A DNA stretch of 64,000 nt, from NCBI RefSeq assembly GCF_910596095.1, contig NC_056534.1, forward strand, positions 15,203,490-15,267,489, read 5' to 3'. The DNA comes from Thunnus maccoyii (taxonomy: Eukaryota; Chordata; Actinopteri; Scombriformes; Scombridae). Shown one piece after another: positions 42,645 through 55,509 of this stretch. The position numbers and the translations under genes are program-made. Within the stretch, counting starts at the first letter, position 1. Every line of letters starts with the position of its first letter. The notes beneath the pieces are model-generated. The model saw only the letters and a list, made by a program, of their open reading frames with translations, made no database searches and was not told the origin of the DNA.

Positions 42645-44934
42645 CCTCTCGTATACACACCGACACAGAAGAATAACCGTGGATATATGCAGTTTAGTAG
42701 ATCTCTTTATATTTATCCAGTTAGTACAAAATTGAGTCGAACAAAACCTTTGTACTGAACTGAAAATGTTTCACAACTCATCCAAGAGTTTTCATCCGTG
42801 CTACAGAACTGCGGCAACTGTGGTATTCTGTGGGTCACATGACCATCTTTGGCGAGTAATTAAAGTGAACTGGTGTAAAACTGTCTGATACGGGGTGTAA
42901 GGGTGGCGCTTTGAGTAACTGATAGTCTGAAAGATTTTTGCAGTGAAGCGCAGTGAGGAGTACATGTGTGTAGACTGTTGAAAGAAACAATCCCTCAACA
43001 AATGTCTGACACAGCATGGCAGAGCAAACAGCACTTACTGGTGTTTATTAATTTACTGCAGAACATAAAGCAAACATCGAACACGAACATAAATCCTAAA
43101 TGGAGAGGACAGATAGTTTGGGTGATGTTTAAAAGAGGAAATATGTGTCAAACTGGACAACAACGAGGGTCCTGTCTGCTGCTTACGATGCTGCCATAAT
43201 ATCACCGCCTCAACGTTTCTCCACCAAATGAGAGAAGGGGCATCACTTTCAGGTCACTTCAGGTGACTTTTGAACAAGTAGCCTAAACCTTTACTGGGAG
43301 TGGTATCCTGACATCCATTCCCACGTAATTCCACACTAATTTACACAATAATTCATGTGAGTCAGTCACACGCATGCTCGTGTTACATCATGTTGTAAAC
43401 AACCCACAGATGCTGAAATACCTGGACTCCCCACGAGTATGTGGAACTGATGGAGCCTGGTGTGTTGCCAGTGAAATGTCTACAATCCAGTGGTAACATA
43501 AATTTTTACTTGACATTAAAATGAAGCTTGCATTGTACATCTTGCTCAAGATACGTCTCTGCAGAGTGATAAGACTGACATTAGGATTTGGTTTGTTTGG
43601 TTTATAGGCTACAATGACTTTCCTTTATTGCTTGGGGGACCCCTCAAAGAAGTATGGACATAGTTACACATAGAAACAAATGAACCTGAAGTAAAGTAAG
43701 TCAATAGTAAATAAATAAATAGATAAACATATATAAATGAGCAAACAAGCACACTCTGGTAAATATTCGATAGTTACTTAAATGTAGCCATTATTATTTT
43801 TTACCAAACTTCGCAAGATTGATTCCTGCTTTGATGTTTTTAGTGTTGATTAATTCGGCAGTAATTCAAATTTAACAGTGCTTTGGTTAATCCTACAGTT
43901 ACTTTTAACTCACTCTTATTTTAATTGTTATCGTCAAAACCAGGTCAAACGAAAATGTAATGATACTCATCACCTTGATCTACTGATCTACTTTTATTAT
44001 GACAAAAAAATACATTTTTTCCATAACAAAGTCAGTCTTGAGGAGTCACTGAGGGTCATCATGGACCGATCCTGAGCCTCAAAAGACAAAAATCATTTGA
44101 CACTTTCATGCACCAAACAACATTTAGAAATGGTTGAATAATAATTTTATTCGCCAAATCAGAGCCAGACCAGCTACATGTGTCAACAAATGACTCTCCA
44201 ATCAGTGACTCAAATTAATTTTCACTGGAAAATCGACTTTTGGACAGTTATGGTTGACGTTTTCTTTGCACAACAGTCACACACAGTCTGACTCACCCCT
44301 TACCTGATAGAAACAGTATCTCTCTCCTGTAACAGAGCACACAATTATAGTCATGCCTGGTTGCAAATGTCAGTGCATCATGCCAGTTGGGTTCTGTTAG
44401 GATCTATGTGTCAACACCTCATAGATGTCTCAGCCTGCCAGAGCCCAGGCAGCCGCACATGAGCATTTTTACCCGTGCCTGCACCTGAAAAGGAACCCCA
44501 GTTGCACAATAGGATCTCACGTTAGGATGGTTATAGAAGTCAAGCACTATCCACCTTATTTTGTTCTACTTCATTAACACGGGATTCATTTCTTTCTCTC
44601 TGTGTGTCTGCTGCCTGACAGGGAGGCAGATGTGGAAGACGGAGGGGAGGGAGAGTCAGAGGAGATGTGTTGTTACCACACAGAGCTCTTGTGGCTTTGG
44701 CAAAGTATTTCCCATGAAGCAAAGCTTTAGCTGTCTTTTCTCATGAGATGTGCGGTACAGTGCGTTCTGTGTGCGGGCACGTAATGGCACGCAATTCAGT
44801 CTGCAAAAAGCTCAAAAGTGATGTCATTAAAAAGCAGGTTATTTTGAGCTCAGTTCTTAAAAAATGCTTTTAAAGGAAAAGTTTGACAAGAGATTATCGA
44901 TTTTAGAAAACAAGTTATAACATGTTTATTACTG

Positions 44935-45085
44935 AGTTTAAAGGTGCTGGTAGGCAGATTTTGTTACCTTTAGACATAACAAAGCCAGCTGTTTCCCTTC
45001 AGTCTTTGTGCTAAGCTAAGCTAAGCTAACTGTCTTCTGGTGGTGGTTTTATATCTACCGTACAGACATGAGGAAGCACAGCCAT
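44935..45085. mobile_element. fragment of the 'AGTTTGACATTTTGGG' MITE family
   Basis: Contains AAAGGTGCTGGTAGGCAGATTTTGTTACC and CTAAGCTAAGCTAAGCTAAC, internal parts of the element seen complete at 46127 and 61379. The terminal inverted repeats are absent. Confidence 0.6.
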
Positions 45086-45619
45086 GATGCACCAATGTTA
45101 CTAGTGGGTGTAGGGTTTATCTTGATTGATCTATTACATGTTCTCTCTTATCTTGCTTATCTGTGTGAACTAGGCTCCCTGCCAGTAACATATCTGAATT
45201 ATTGCCAGCATTAATGAACGATCCATTTTTTAAATCATCAGTCTTAACTTGATCATAATTGCCGCTTTAGTTGAAGGTATTGCAATTGTTCAGTGGTGCA
45301 CAACAAGGCTTTTGTGTGTCATCTCTGACAAGCTTTCACCGCCACCTAAATCCTCTGATTCCTAAGCAGGAAGATACAGGTATTCATCCAGCTTCCACTG
45401 ATATCCTTGAGCACAGTGTTGTGTTTTCTCAGCTGTCAAACGCCTGACATGTCTTTTTAAGCTTGGCAGATAAAGCACTTGTGGAAAGGGCCTTGGCTCT
45501 GAAAATGCGTGTTTGCCATTATACCATGTTGAACCTGTTCAATTTTTTTTATATACCAAGGGATGATTGATTTTTCTATAAATCAATCGTGAACAGTGAG
45601 TAGATTTTGTAAAGTTTTG

Positions 45620-45800
45620 AAGTTCCACAGTCCTCTAGTTCCCCTCCTTTTTGGCTTGTGACCCTTCAACTTCAACTTAACTTTTTTGTCCCTGAGGGGA
45701 AATTTGTTAAACACCATATGATACATAATAAAATACATACAACATATTGTAAAGATACTGTACATAAAACAAATGCTAAAACCCAAGGTCACATAAAACA
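45620..45800. mobile_element. possible LINE 3'-tail fragment
   Basis: Contains TTTTTTGTCCCTGAGGGGAAATTTG, a motif shared with 3' tails of fish LINE copies, followed by AT-rich sequence. No coding part is present. Confidence 0.35.
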
Positions 45801-46126
45801 ATGTACATCAAGACACAACATAACATAAAACTTGGCGTGCATCCAGCCATCATCATCGACGCCACCCACCTGATTTAACATAAAAGACACAAGGATCTAT
45901 GAACCAGAACATCTAAAGTTCTCTTAACAATACCAGAGTTAATGTTAATCTTCCAGCTATACCTGTTTGCGATTTATTATCATAGGTGGCATGTGTCTGA
46001 GCTGTGATCATTCCAGACTGATGTTCCTGTCTCAGATCGTTGGATTTTAATAGTTAGAAAAAAAACAAAAAAAATACATGTCATTTTTTGTTGCAAAAAT
46101 ATTTTTCATCTTCTTTCCTATCTTGT

Positions 46127-46656
46127 TAAGGGAATAGTCCAACACTTTGCTAAATACACCTGCTGGGAATTAAATGAGAAGGTAGATACTACTGTCATGT
46201 TTGTGTGCTAAATATAGAGCTGGAGCCAGTGGCCGCTTAGCTTAGCTTAACATAAAGACTGAAAACACGGGGAGATGGCTAGCCTGGCTGGGACCAGTTG
46301 CCAGGAAACTGACAGAAACTCCAGGAATTTACTGGCCAGGAAACAGTCCTGCACATAACCCTCCCATATAATGTTGAATTGTTGTTTTCACACTTTGGTT
46401 TTTCTACCAATTACTCAAACAAGAAAAAATGTTAATTAGTGAGCTTTAGAGGTGCCGATGTGCAGATTTTGTAACATTTGGACAGGGCCAGTCCAACTGT
46501 TTCCCTGTTTCCAGTCTTTGTGCTGAGCTAAGCTAACCAGCTGCTAGCTCCAGCTACATATTAACCGCACAAACATGAGAGCGGTATCGACTTACTCACC
46601 TGACTCTGCAGGAAAGTGAATAAGAATATTTCCCATAATGTCAAACTATTCCCATA
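46127..46656. mobile_element. 'AGTTTGACATTTTGGG' MITE, near full length
   Basis: The left end is TAAGGGAATAGTCCAACACTTTG and the right end ATTTCCCATAATGTCAAACTATTC, an imperfect terminal inverted repeat. The interior has the GCTTAGCTTAGCTTAACATAAAG block shared with the copy at 61379. Confidence 0.75.
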
Positions 46657-47166
46657 ACAATCTGCCGACCCTTCAGATGTATCTTGCGACTCCTTGAGGG
46701 GTCACAACCTCCAGGTTGGGAACCTTAATCTACTTGGTAAAGTGTTGAAAATAAAGTTTCCTTGTTACTTTTTAGTTGGCAGAGCTTAACAACAAGTCTG
46801 CCTCTGCTCTTTGAGGGTTAAAATATATTTAGATACTGCCAATATGTATCTTTGTTAGTCATTTGACTATAAATCATTGGTTAGTTGCTTTAGTTTCAAC
46901 AGTTACAGTTCCTGCCAGGATAATTAACACTCTTTCCGCTTGAGAGATAGTACACATGCAACGGCAGTAATGGCACACACCTCAATTCATTACTTGACTG
47001 AGACATTGTCACTCAAACAGGATGTGGTGTATGTTGGAAAGAGTTGGATACAAGAGAGGTAGCTGTGTGTTGGGTGTTGCAGGTCTCACGCATACCTGTA
47101 TCTGAGCCGTGCAGAGGGAGGTTGCCCTTCTGACTCAGCCTTGCATGGTAATTGACCAAGTAAGTC

Positions 47167-47208
47167 AGAGAGAGAGAGAGAGACAGAGAGAGAGAGGGAA
47201 AGAGAGAA
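47167..47208. repeat. (GA)n purine tract
   Basis: GA dinucleotide run with minor interruptions. Confidence 0.9.
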
Positions 47209-47682
47209 ATCTAGACTGGTATGCCGTTTCTTTCCAGTGCCACCTGTGTGTCTGTTACTGTGGGATTTGTACCTCCTCAATCACTGACACATGTGGATTA
47301 TCTGTTCTTAAGGCAAAAAGCCAATACAAGCCACATCTTGTGTGCAAGCAATCAGGCACTCAAACACAGCATATCTTTCCCTTTGTGGATAGAATCTTCT
47401 AAAGATCTGCTACCAGTATAATTGTGGTAATTAGACCCAGAAAAGAATGTTATTGCAGTGTAACGCTACCCTTAATTGTAAATTTAATAGATTTTTAAAA
47501 ACACACATAGACACCCTGAGGCAGTATTGTCTTAAAAGCCGTGTTAGATTGATGCTGTATGTGGCATAATTGTGGATTTATTCTCCTGGAGCTTGGCGGG
47601 TGATAAGTGGTCTTTGTGGTTTTGTCACAAGGTGCCCTGGGCTTGTGCTTGGCAAAGATAGCCAAAACTCAGGTGCAAACAC

Positions 47683-47699
47683 GGGTCAAAGGTAGGTCA
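47683..47699 (+). promoter_or_regulatory. DR5-type retinoic acid response element-like motif
   Basis: GGGTCA, five-base spacer AAGGT, then AGGTCA: two nuclear-receptor half sites as a direct repeat with spacing five, the arrangement preferred by RAR/RXR. It lies 10.6 kb upstream of foxe1. A 17-base motif alone is weak evidence of use. Confidence 0.35.
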
Positions 47700-49289
47700 A
47701 ATGTTGAGGAAACATTAAGAGTAAGAGAGTGAGGTAGACAGAAAGAGAGAATAAAAAACACTGTTTAACAATGCTGATAATCTCCCTCATCAGAAACATA
47801 ACTCACATGGATTTTTTTCCGTGCAGGTGCAGGAGGAAGTCTGCCCCAAAGCAGATAATGTCCTTTTCTTTGTTTAGCTTTCTTGGGTGTTGTCATGGTC
47901 TATTCATAGTCTGTGCTGTCAAGGGGTTTATATTAGCTTACATGATATATATCTGTTATCATTCACATATAGTATACAGTAACGAAGAGTCAAGGAGGTC
48001 GTTGAAAAGGTTCATCCATGGCTTTGTTTCCACAGCGATTAAAAGCCTGATCAGTGATCCGAGTATCAACAAATCAAATTAATTTAAAGCTCAACTGTTA
48101 CAAACTGCTGTGCATTTAAAGAGGAATTCTGTTTTTTTAAAACTTGAGTCTTATTCTCATAGTTTGCTATCATTCCTTTTGATAATAACATTGTACTCAA
48201 CAAGTTATAATAGTTATTATTATTATTATTGGGAAAGTGGCAACATCGATGTAAAGATGTTTAACAGTCTGTAAAACTGTTTTCCAAACATCCATTTGAC
48301 ATAATTGTGTGTGCACAGTTTTCTTGTGCAACGAGGAATTATTACCAACATTTCAAGTGTCCTTTCAGTTTTACCTCCAAATAAAGTGGTTTAGATAATT
48401 TGGCTAAACTGTTGGCTTGTTTACAGCCTGTCTGATGCTGTGACTGCTTGTTTCTTTCCCCGTCAGACTCTGTTGTAGCGAGATCTCAGCAATTACTGTG
48501 GTGAGTACGATATTATCGTAACTGATAGAAATGATGGCCAAAACTACAAAAACAAGTCCCACATTGTAATAAAGCTATAAAAGCAGGCACAGTACTGAAG
48601 CTGATGGAGGGATGACAGAGGCAGCAGACACTGAAGATGTACAGGGAAAGATGGAACAAAGGCGGAAAACTTATTGCGTGATCAAACCTGAAAGATCAAG
48701 ACTTAGTCTGGTTTAATATTGCTTTAGAGTGTTTAATCTGTCTATGTTGACTTTTCTAAAAGGTGTTGCTCAATTGGATGAAACTTTGCTGTTAGACAAG
48801 TTATTCTGGATTCTGTCAGAAAATAAAAAAGACTTTATTCTTATGTGTGGGTGTCTTAAATACCCAACTAAACCCCAGTCAGAGATAGACTGTCCTGTCA
48901 GTGCACTTCCAACACCTTGATGCAGGTCTGGGCCCTGAAGCTGCATTTATACAGAAAAACATATATAAACGGAATAACTAAATAACAAAGACATCTAATT
49001 GCATATATGTGAGTGTCACTCAGTTTGCACGCTTGTGTGCATGTATGTGTCTGCATGATATTGGCTGTGCTCGTAGGCTAATAAACTCAGGCACCCGCAC
49101 TCTGTCATGCATAGAGAGACTTCAGCTGCACAATGGCAGTGTGATGGGTGTGACTGTCTCTGGGATTAAAGTAGGGGAATAGATCCAAAAACAGACAGGT
49201 TCTACCACCTGGCTCACTCCACAGCAGCTCAATGAAACTCCTCAACACCGAGCGGGAAAATCCTGACAGTCTTAAAGGGGAACTCCCTT

Positions 49290-49620
49290 TTACACCTCAA
49301 AGTCAGGTTTTGGGGACTTCATGCATGAAAAAAGTTTTATAAAACCTTTTGAAAATCTGCTTGAAATCTGATAAATTGCCTCAAGTGAGTCACTTGAGTC
49401 AGCGTTGGTTTGGTCTGAAGACTACAAGTTTGAAATTGAAAAAAGTCTGCAGGTGCGGAGTTAGAAAGACTTGTGGTTATCAGACCTCTGAAGCCCGCTC
49501 CTCATCTCTACTTGAGGCTAGTGTCTTGAGGCTACAGCCACTACTAGCACTGAATCTCCAACTGAACTGTCGGTGCTCAAGCTGCATTGTGGGTAATGTA
49601 GGCGCCAGGTTTTGACCAGG
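49290..49620. mobile_element. dispersed repeat (unclassified)
   Basis: Includes GCCACTACTAGCACTGAATC and GCATTGTGGGTAATGTAGGCGCCAGG, a tail I recognise as recurring in percomorph genomes. No coding capacity; the open frame through it is incidental. Confidence 0.4.
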
Positions 49621-51991
49621 AAGAAGAATGCGTGGAATAAAAAAGATGATATCTCCTGTTCTGCTGCGTCAATTCTTGATCTTATTTATCTTTATCTTTA
49701 ACTGTTATGAGTCTGAAAATGATACAGAAACATAAAGCAGAATCAGTCGAGTACTCTTTTAGTGTCACAGTATCTGCAGTGTTAGAAGATAATACATTTT
49801 ATTGTGTTTGAGTAATGTGAAATCATACTTTTGAAGGTGCCAAGTTTGTGTCTATCCCACCTTTGTAAATGTAAACTGATGAAACACCTTTTTTTATTAT
49901 TCTGATTTCTTTCCCCCTCAGGTTAATTGATTTGTTTGTGTATCAGCTTTTTGTTTGAGACACCATTTGAATGGACTGATGGATTTGCACACCAAATGTC
50001 CCATTGTACTGTTTTGCATGCTGTGCGGCTGGCCCTTAACCTGGCACCATTTGTCATGAGAGCCCTTCACTCTGCCTCACTGTTGGCTCACACTTAAAAA
50101 CCTTTTTACAAGCTAAATCGCTGAGGAGAATTTATGTCCAGGTAAAAGCTACACTGAAGTAAATGTGCCCAGTAGTGCCAAATAGTGTTGGCTCAAAGCC
50201 TAGTTTTTCATAAATAGCCTGGTGTGGAGGGTGAGCTCAGTGTTTTGTGTGACATAAGAAATAAATTCTCCATCACTGACTTTTTTTCTTGAGCAACTGA
50301 ATTACAGTATCCTCCAGCCTGCAAGTGTTATATCAAGTGTTTTCTGGGGATAATGCTATTATACACATTACATATCATGTTCTAATACACCTTCAAATTA
50401 TGTATTATTTTACATAAAATATTTTATTATCATTTATGTTGTATGCCAATTATTAGAGTCAATCTTGAGTATTGTTTTGTCTGAACCCTGTTTTGAGTAT
50501 TTCTAAGAAATCTTTATCTATTTTTTATACCTTATCTTTTTTAACCAATTTAGTCAGCGGTTTTATAATGTTTAATGCTGCTTTGTTGTTTCTTTTTCAT
50601 TATTTCCAATGAAACGTATGTATTTTAAACATTTAACACACTTCATGTTATGTTATTGTGTACTCTTGCATTTACTGTGCATCTTCACATTGTTTATCTG
50701 ATGCTTTTGTCCAGAGTGACAGACAATGAACCACCAGGAGAGCCACCAAGTCTTTAGAGTAGATGTAACAGATTGTTCCTGTCACCTGTAAATCATTATG
50801 CAAGAGTAAAAAAAAAAGTATAAATGTCTCCAGAAAGGGACAGAGGTGTGGTAAAGGTAAAGGGATTTCTTTTGTTGTTGTTTTACTATCAAATTGTATC
50901 AAGGTGATTTGAGTTGCACATTATGTAGCAAATAATTGCCTCATTTGTATTAGAGACAAGCTGAGAAAACCAGTTGAAAGTGCTGATGTGGTGAGTTTCA
51001 CGCATGTCTGTAGACTTTCAATGAAAAGGGCACAAAAACAAGTGGGGATAAAATAATTTGACATGTAAATATACTGTGTAATAGTTTTATTTTTTACATT
51101 TGTCTGCTGTATTTCTGTGTATGAATAGCGACACAACATTTTCTACAACCTTGACCTGTCCTATAAAATTATCTTGAGTGATTATCACTTAAGATTTGTA
51201 CATTTTTATAAGTGTCTCTGTCATTTTGCTTGTAGTTGGGGTTCCTGCTGGCTTTATACTTAGATAAATGGACATGGACAAAGTTAGGCTTTGTTTGTGC
51301 TGAAAAAAAGGATGGAAGGACCCATGCATGTGGGGTGATTATAGTTATAAAGGTGCTAAACAAAGACAAAAATGAACATATAGAAAGTTGTCATAAATCA
51401 ACCAAAATGAACCTGGACCCCAGAGAGTTAATGGACACCTTTAATATCTTGAAGTTTTCTTAAACCTTAAACCAATCTTAATAGTTTTACCAGTGAAATT
51501 GGCTCATGAGAAGAAATTATTCATTGGCACAAACTATTTACTATTAGCAGTTTTGGCCAAAAGAAAGAAACAGCAGAATGTGGACTTCCCCAATGAAATG
51601 ACAATAATTTATACTATATGTGGATGTGAGAAACACATGAAATGATGAGTGTAAATGAGGCCTACAATAAATGTTTTACATGTACTTTGTGATGTGCTGA
51701 AATATTTTGGTGAAAGGTCTTTTTCACTGAAGACATGTCACAGCAGGAAAAGCACAGATGTTTATAATAAAATTAATGATGGCTGAATTCCATTTAGCCT
51801 CATGCTGACTCGCTGTCACACCGTCACTGTGACACTTGAATAGAACGGAGGCGTCGTTAATGTTATTAGTAACACCTGTTATGATGTGTCAAAATGTCTG
51901 CTGTGAAAAAGCGGTATGCTGGTTCTAAAGCTAACTGAGCTGACCCTGAACTGAATCAAACTGCCAAAAATGTACCGTGATGTTGTCATCA

Positions 51992-52600
51992 GGGCCGCCT
52001 GTCCTCGTGGAGCCCCCTCATACCTTCACCTCAGCCTACAATCCTTTTTAATTCAACCTCCACCCTTCGAGGACTGATTGATACCAACACCCAGGCCTAC
52101 AGTATGAACAGAGGTGAGTCCTGACACACACTCATCACTGCCATGGTTTAGTTGAGGAATGATGCTGATTGTCACAATATCCTTTAGATTACTTGGGGTT
52201 AAAAATGGATTTAGTGGATGTATTTTCATACACACATACACAACCACACAAACAGAGATGTTTTCTGTCCTCTGGATTCCAGTGTGTAAGCCTGAGTGAC
52301 AGAGCTGGTGTTGGAAGTGAATCCAGAGCCGGAAACAAACTTCACCCTCCTGTAGACCTGACAGACAAGTGTGGCGTCAGACCCCCAGAGACCCCTCATG
52401 GTATGATTAACAAATTTGCAAACACACACACACACACACACACACTTAAAATATGTCTCCCCTGTTGGCAATGTACACGCATCTTACAGTCCCTGCCTCC
52501 TCTCTTTTTGCTCCCTCACTGCCGCCGCTGCTGCCGTAGAGCTGCCTGACCTGTCTTACTGCCTCGTTTGTCATCTCCAATCACTTGCTCTTTGAGAAGC
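51992..52600 (+). other. candidate spliced non-coding transcript
   Basis: Plausible splice signals line up on the plus strand: acceptor TTGTCATCAG before 51992 and strong donor AG|GTGAGT after 52113; acceptor CTCTGGATTCCAG before 52283 and donor CATG|GTATGA after 52400; acceptor ATCTTACAG before 52490. Segments 51992-52113 and 52283-52400 are each open in one frame, but joined they do not continue (a stop follows within seven codons). If transcribed, it is more likely a lncRNA than a protein gene. Confidence 0.2.
52422..52445. repeat. (CA)n microsatellite
   Basis: Short CA dinucleotide run. Confidence 0.9.
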
Positions 52601-52917
52601 TCTGACAGACAGGGGTATTAGCTGCCTCTGTCTGGTGTTGAGAGCTGGGCTTTCCTGCTGAATAGAGAAACTATGTATGAACGCCACAGGAAAACATGTA
52701 ATGACACACACTGGCACACTCCCACCAACAGCTGCTCCTCAGAGTGTGTATGTATGTGAATGTGTATGTGTATGTGTGCGTGTGTGAACTCTTTTCTTGG
52801 TTTGGCTTTAATTTCTGTTTCCATTGCACTATATATATGTATTTTGATGTACTTTCTAAACCTTACTTCTCTGGTATGTGTTGTTAAGTGTGTGTAAGAG
52901 GAGGAGAGAAGTGTAGA

Positions 52918-53400
52918 AACCAGGAGTGTAAGAAGTACTCAGATCCTTTATGTAGCGACACCACTATGTAAAAATACTCATTACAAGTAAAGGTCCTACA
53001 TTGAAACTGTTCCTGAAAGACATGAAAGTATGTTATTATTATTAGAAAAATGTACAAAAAGAACTAAATCAATGCAGAAAAATGCCCCCTGTCAGTATGA
53101 TAGTATATTATTGAATGATGAATACTGATGCATTAATGTGTAAGTAGCACTTTAAAGTTGCAGTCGGTCAAAGTTGAGCTAATCTGAGCTTTTTCACATA
53201 CTTTTGGGCAGTTTCTTCTATAACAATGCATCATATTTTATGAGCTCACATGTTTTGTATGTAAAATATGATTTTTTTTAAAGTAAATAGCAACTATAAC
53301 TGACAATAGATGTGGTAGAGTACAAGTATGAAGTTTAATAAAATGCCAACACTCAAGTTAAATACTGTACATGTATCTCATCACATTTAAAATATAGTAA
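52918..53400. mobile_element. dispersed percomorph repeat of the 'AGTACTCAGATCCTTTA' family
   Basis: Starts GTGTAAGAAGTACTCAGATCC and contains TAAAAATACTCATTACAAGTAAAGG, TAACAATGCATCATATTTTATGAG and GTAGAGTACAAGTATGAAG. These are the ordered blocks of a very common percomorph non-coding repeat. Ends are eroded. Confidence 0.65.
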
Positions 53401-54492
53401 CAACTGACGGGAGCCGTTCGGCTGCATAATGAGTTATACTTTTGAAATGTTTACGTACGTTTAGTTGATGCAGTGCAGGACTTTTTACTTATTTATTGTG
53501 GGTTTACTACTTTTACTTAAGTAAAAACCATAAAGTCGAATCAACAATTTTAACAAAAACTCAACATTATAACCATCATGAAGGATTTATTGTAAGCTGT
53601 TGTATTAGCTTTAGCTAGGTGTAGCAAAACTAGCAACTGAGTGTATTATGTATGTTTGGAAACCTTGAAATGTTGAGTTTAAACTAATTTTCAGTGCTTG
53701 GTCATGCAACATGTATTTTTATAATGGAGTCAATTGAGTTGAAAGTTTGTCTAATGCTAGTTTTGAAGTAATTTGTTGTGGAGTTTGTAGAGTTTAACAA
53801 GTGCTTTTCTTCAAATGTCTTTTTTAAAGAATACATACAGTAGTATATACATTATATACATTATCTTTTACATACTGTGTGAATGGGCAGTAGAGCCGGT
53901 TTTAATGCACTGTAGGTCGTGTGAGGTATATACTTTGTTCCCTCTGCTCCAGTGAGAAAGTGAAACATGTCTGTAACTGGTGTGGGTGTCTTGTGGTCTG
54001 TTGCGGTTTGGGGTTGGCCAGAAAACAGATGCAGTCCGCCATTCATGCATTCAGAGCGGCGGCTGATTCAAGTGTCAAATATGATGGAGTGGCTGACTAA
54101 CTTGCCAGTTTAAACTAGCTGAACGGCTCACTGAGTGTGCAGCATCGCGCCTCTTTACACGCAAACTAAGTGAATTGTGGAGTCCAAAATCCTGCAGACG
54201 TTTCGGTTCAGCTTGATTTCCTGTCTGAATTTAGATCAAAAATGGCAGCGACAAGAAGTGTTTCATAACACCTGTTGAAATGAGCTCAGTCGTGGTTAGG
54301 GATCGTCTGCCATCAGTTGTTAGAAATGTTCAGTGTGTGAGTGTCTGTAACGCAGTACGGCGTGGGCAGACACAATGGCTGTGAAGGATTTTTGGAAAAA
54401 GGAGCTGCTGTCTCGGTGGTGCTGCGTCCAAGCAGGCCACCCACCAGGAGAGAGGGTCTGAGGAATGCTTTTTACTGGATTGCCTGTCTTGT

Positions 54493-54519
54493 CCCCCCCC
54501 CCCCCCCCCCCCCCCCCCC
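54493..54519. repeat. 27-base poly-C tract
   Basis: Uninterrupted C run, so the minus strand has 27 G and could form a G-quadruplex. The length in this assembly may be inexact. Smaller runs are at 40639-40653 (C) and about 479-496 (G). Confidence 0.95.
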
Positions 54520-54796
54520 TCACCACCACACTTCCACCTCCACAGACCTACAGTGTGTGTGTGGGCATGTGTCAGGAGTGCTATTATATACATTACCTGG
54601 AAAAGAGGAGAGTGTGTGTCCATGTGAGGAGTATTTGTGGCGTGTAGTCATGCTGTGTTTGTTTTGCTTGGACATGGATTGCACTGTGACCACCAGTGTT
54701 GTGGTTTTCAGTCACTTGTTTCTTTTTTTATCCGCCTCGCTGACAGACTATTCAAGTAAAGAGTGAACAAGAAAGCTTTTTGTTTTTCTCATAAGT

Positions 54797-55035
54797 TAGA
54801 GTTGAAATGATCGACAGAAAATAAATGGCAATAATTCTGATGATCCATTAATCATTTTGGGTGATCAAATGTTATTATTTGCTAGTTTTCTTTGTCTTCT
54901 GTGATGGTAAACTTAAGACCTTTGGACTGTTGCACAAAACAAGCATTTTGCACATGTCAAATTGGGTTTTTGTAAGTTATGATGAGCATTTTTCACACCA
55001 AAAGATTAATCAATGATAATCTAGTTGCAGCCCTA
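54797..55035. mobile_element. palindromic 'ATTAATCG' dispersed repeat, copy with both ends
   Basis: Begins TAGAGTTGAAATGATCGAC and ends AATGATAATCTAGTTGCAGCCCTA, so both inverted termini are present. The middle has GCATTTTTCACACCAAAAG. Confidence 0.75.
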
Positions 55036-55509
55036 CACACAGTAGCTTTGATGGTGAGCCTAGATCAGACATCACGTAAGTCTGAATCAATAGAGTGTTG
55101 TTGTCATTGTGTCCGTCAAACAAATTACAGCAGCAAATAAACTGAAGTGCCAAGTAAGATCAAAGACAAGATACCAAAATATGGAAAACACAGAGGTTTT
55201 TATACAAACAACAATCAAGTGGAAAACAGTGGATCTTTGGCAGCCTCTGATTAATCACTTCCCCAGTAATCTAAGTACCTAATACAAAAAAAGGGTCAAG
55301 TTGGACAGGAGGGCTCCTGACATTTCTATGTAGTACATATGATGAGTGAATTTGCTTATACAAATTGAGGGACAGTGAATATATGTCTGTAAAATATGTT
55401 TTATATTTCTGCATAAAGGATCAATTATCCCCCGTTTTTCTTGCTGTTCGCCAACCTTTTATGGCTCAGAACTATGATGTTTGATATTGTTGTGTTGAGC
55501 ACTGTTCAG

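Noticed and set aside
47641..47677. TTGGC...GCCAA as an NFI site at about 47650-47666
   Set aside because: The spacer is seven bases, not the five required for the NFI palindrome.
54341..54766. 141-codon open frame through the poly-C tract
   Set aside because: It reads a homopolymer as a proline run and has no homologous flanks; the C-run length is also unreliable.
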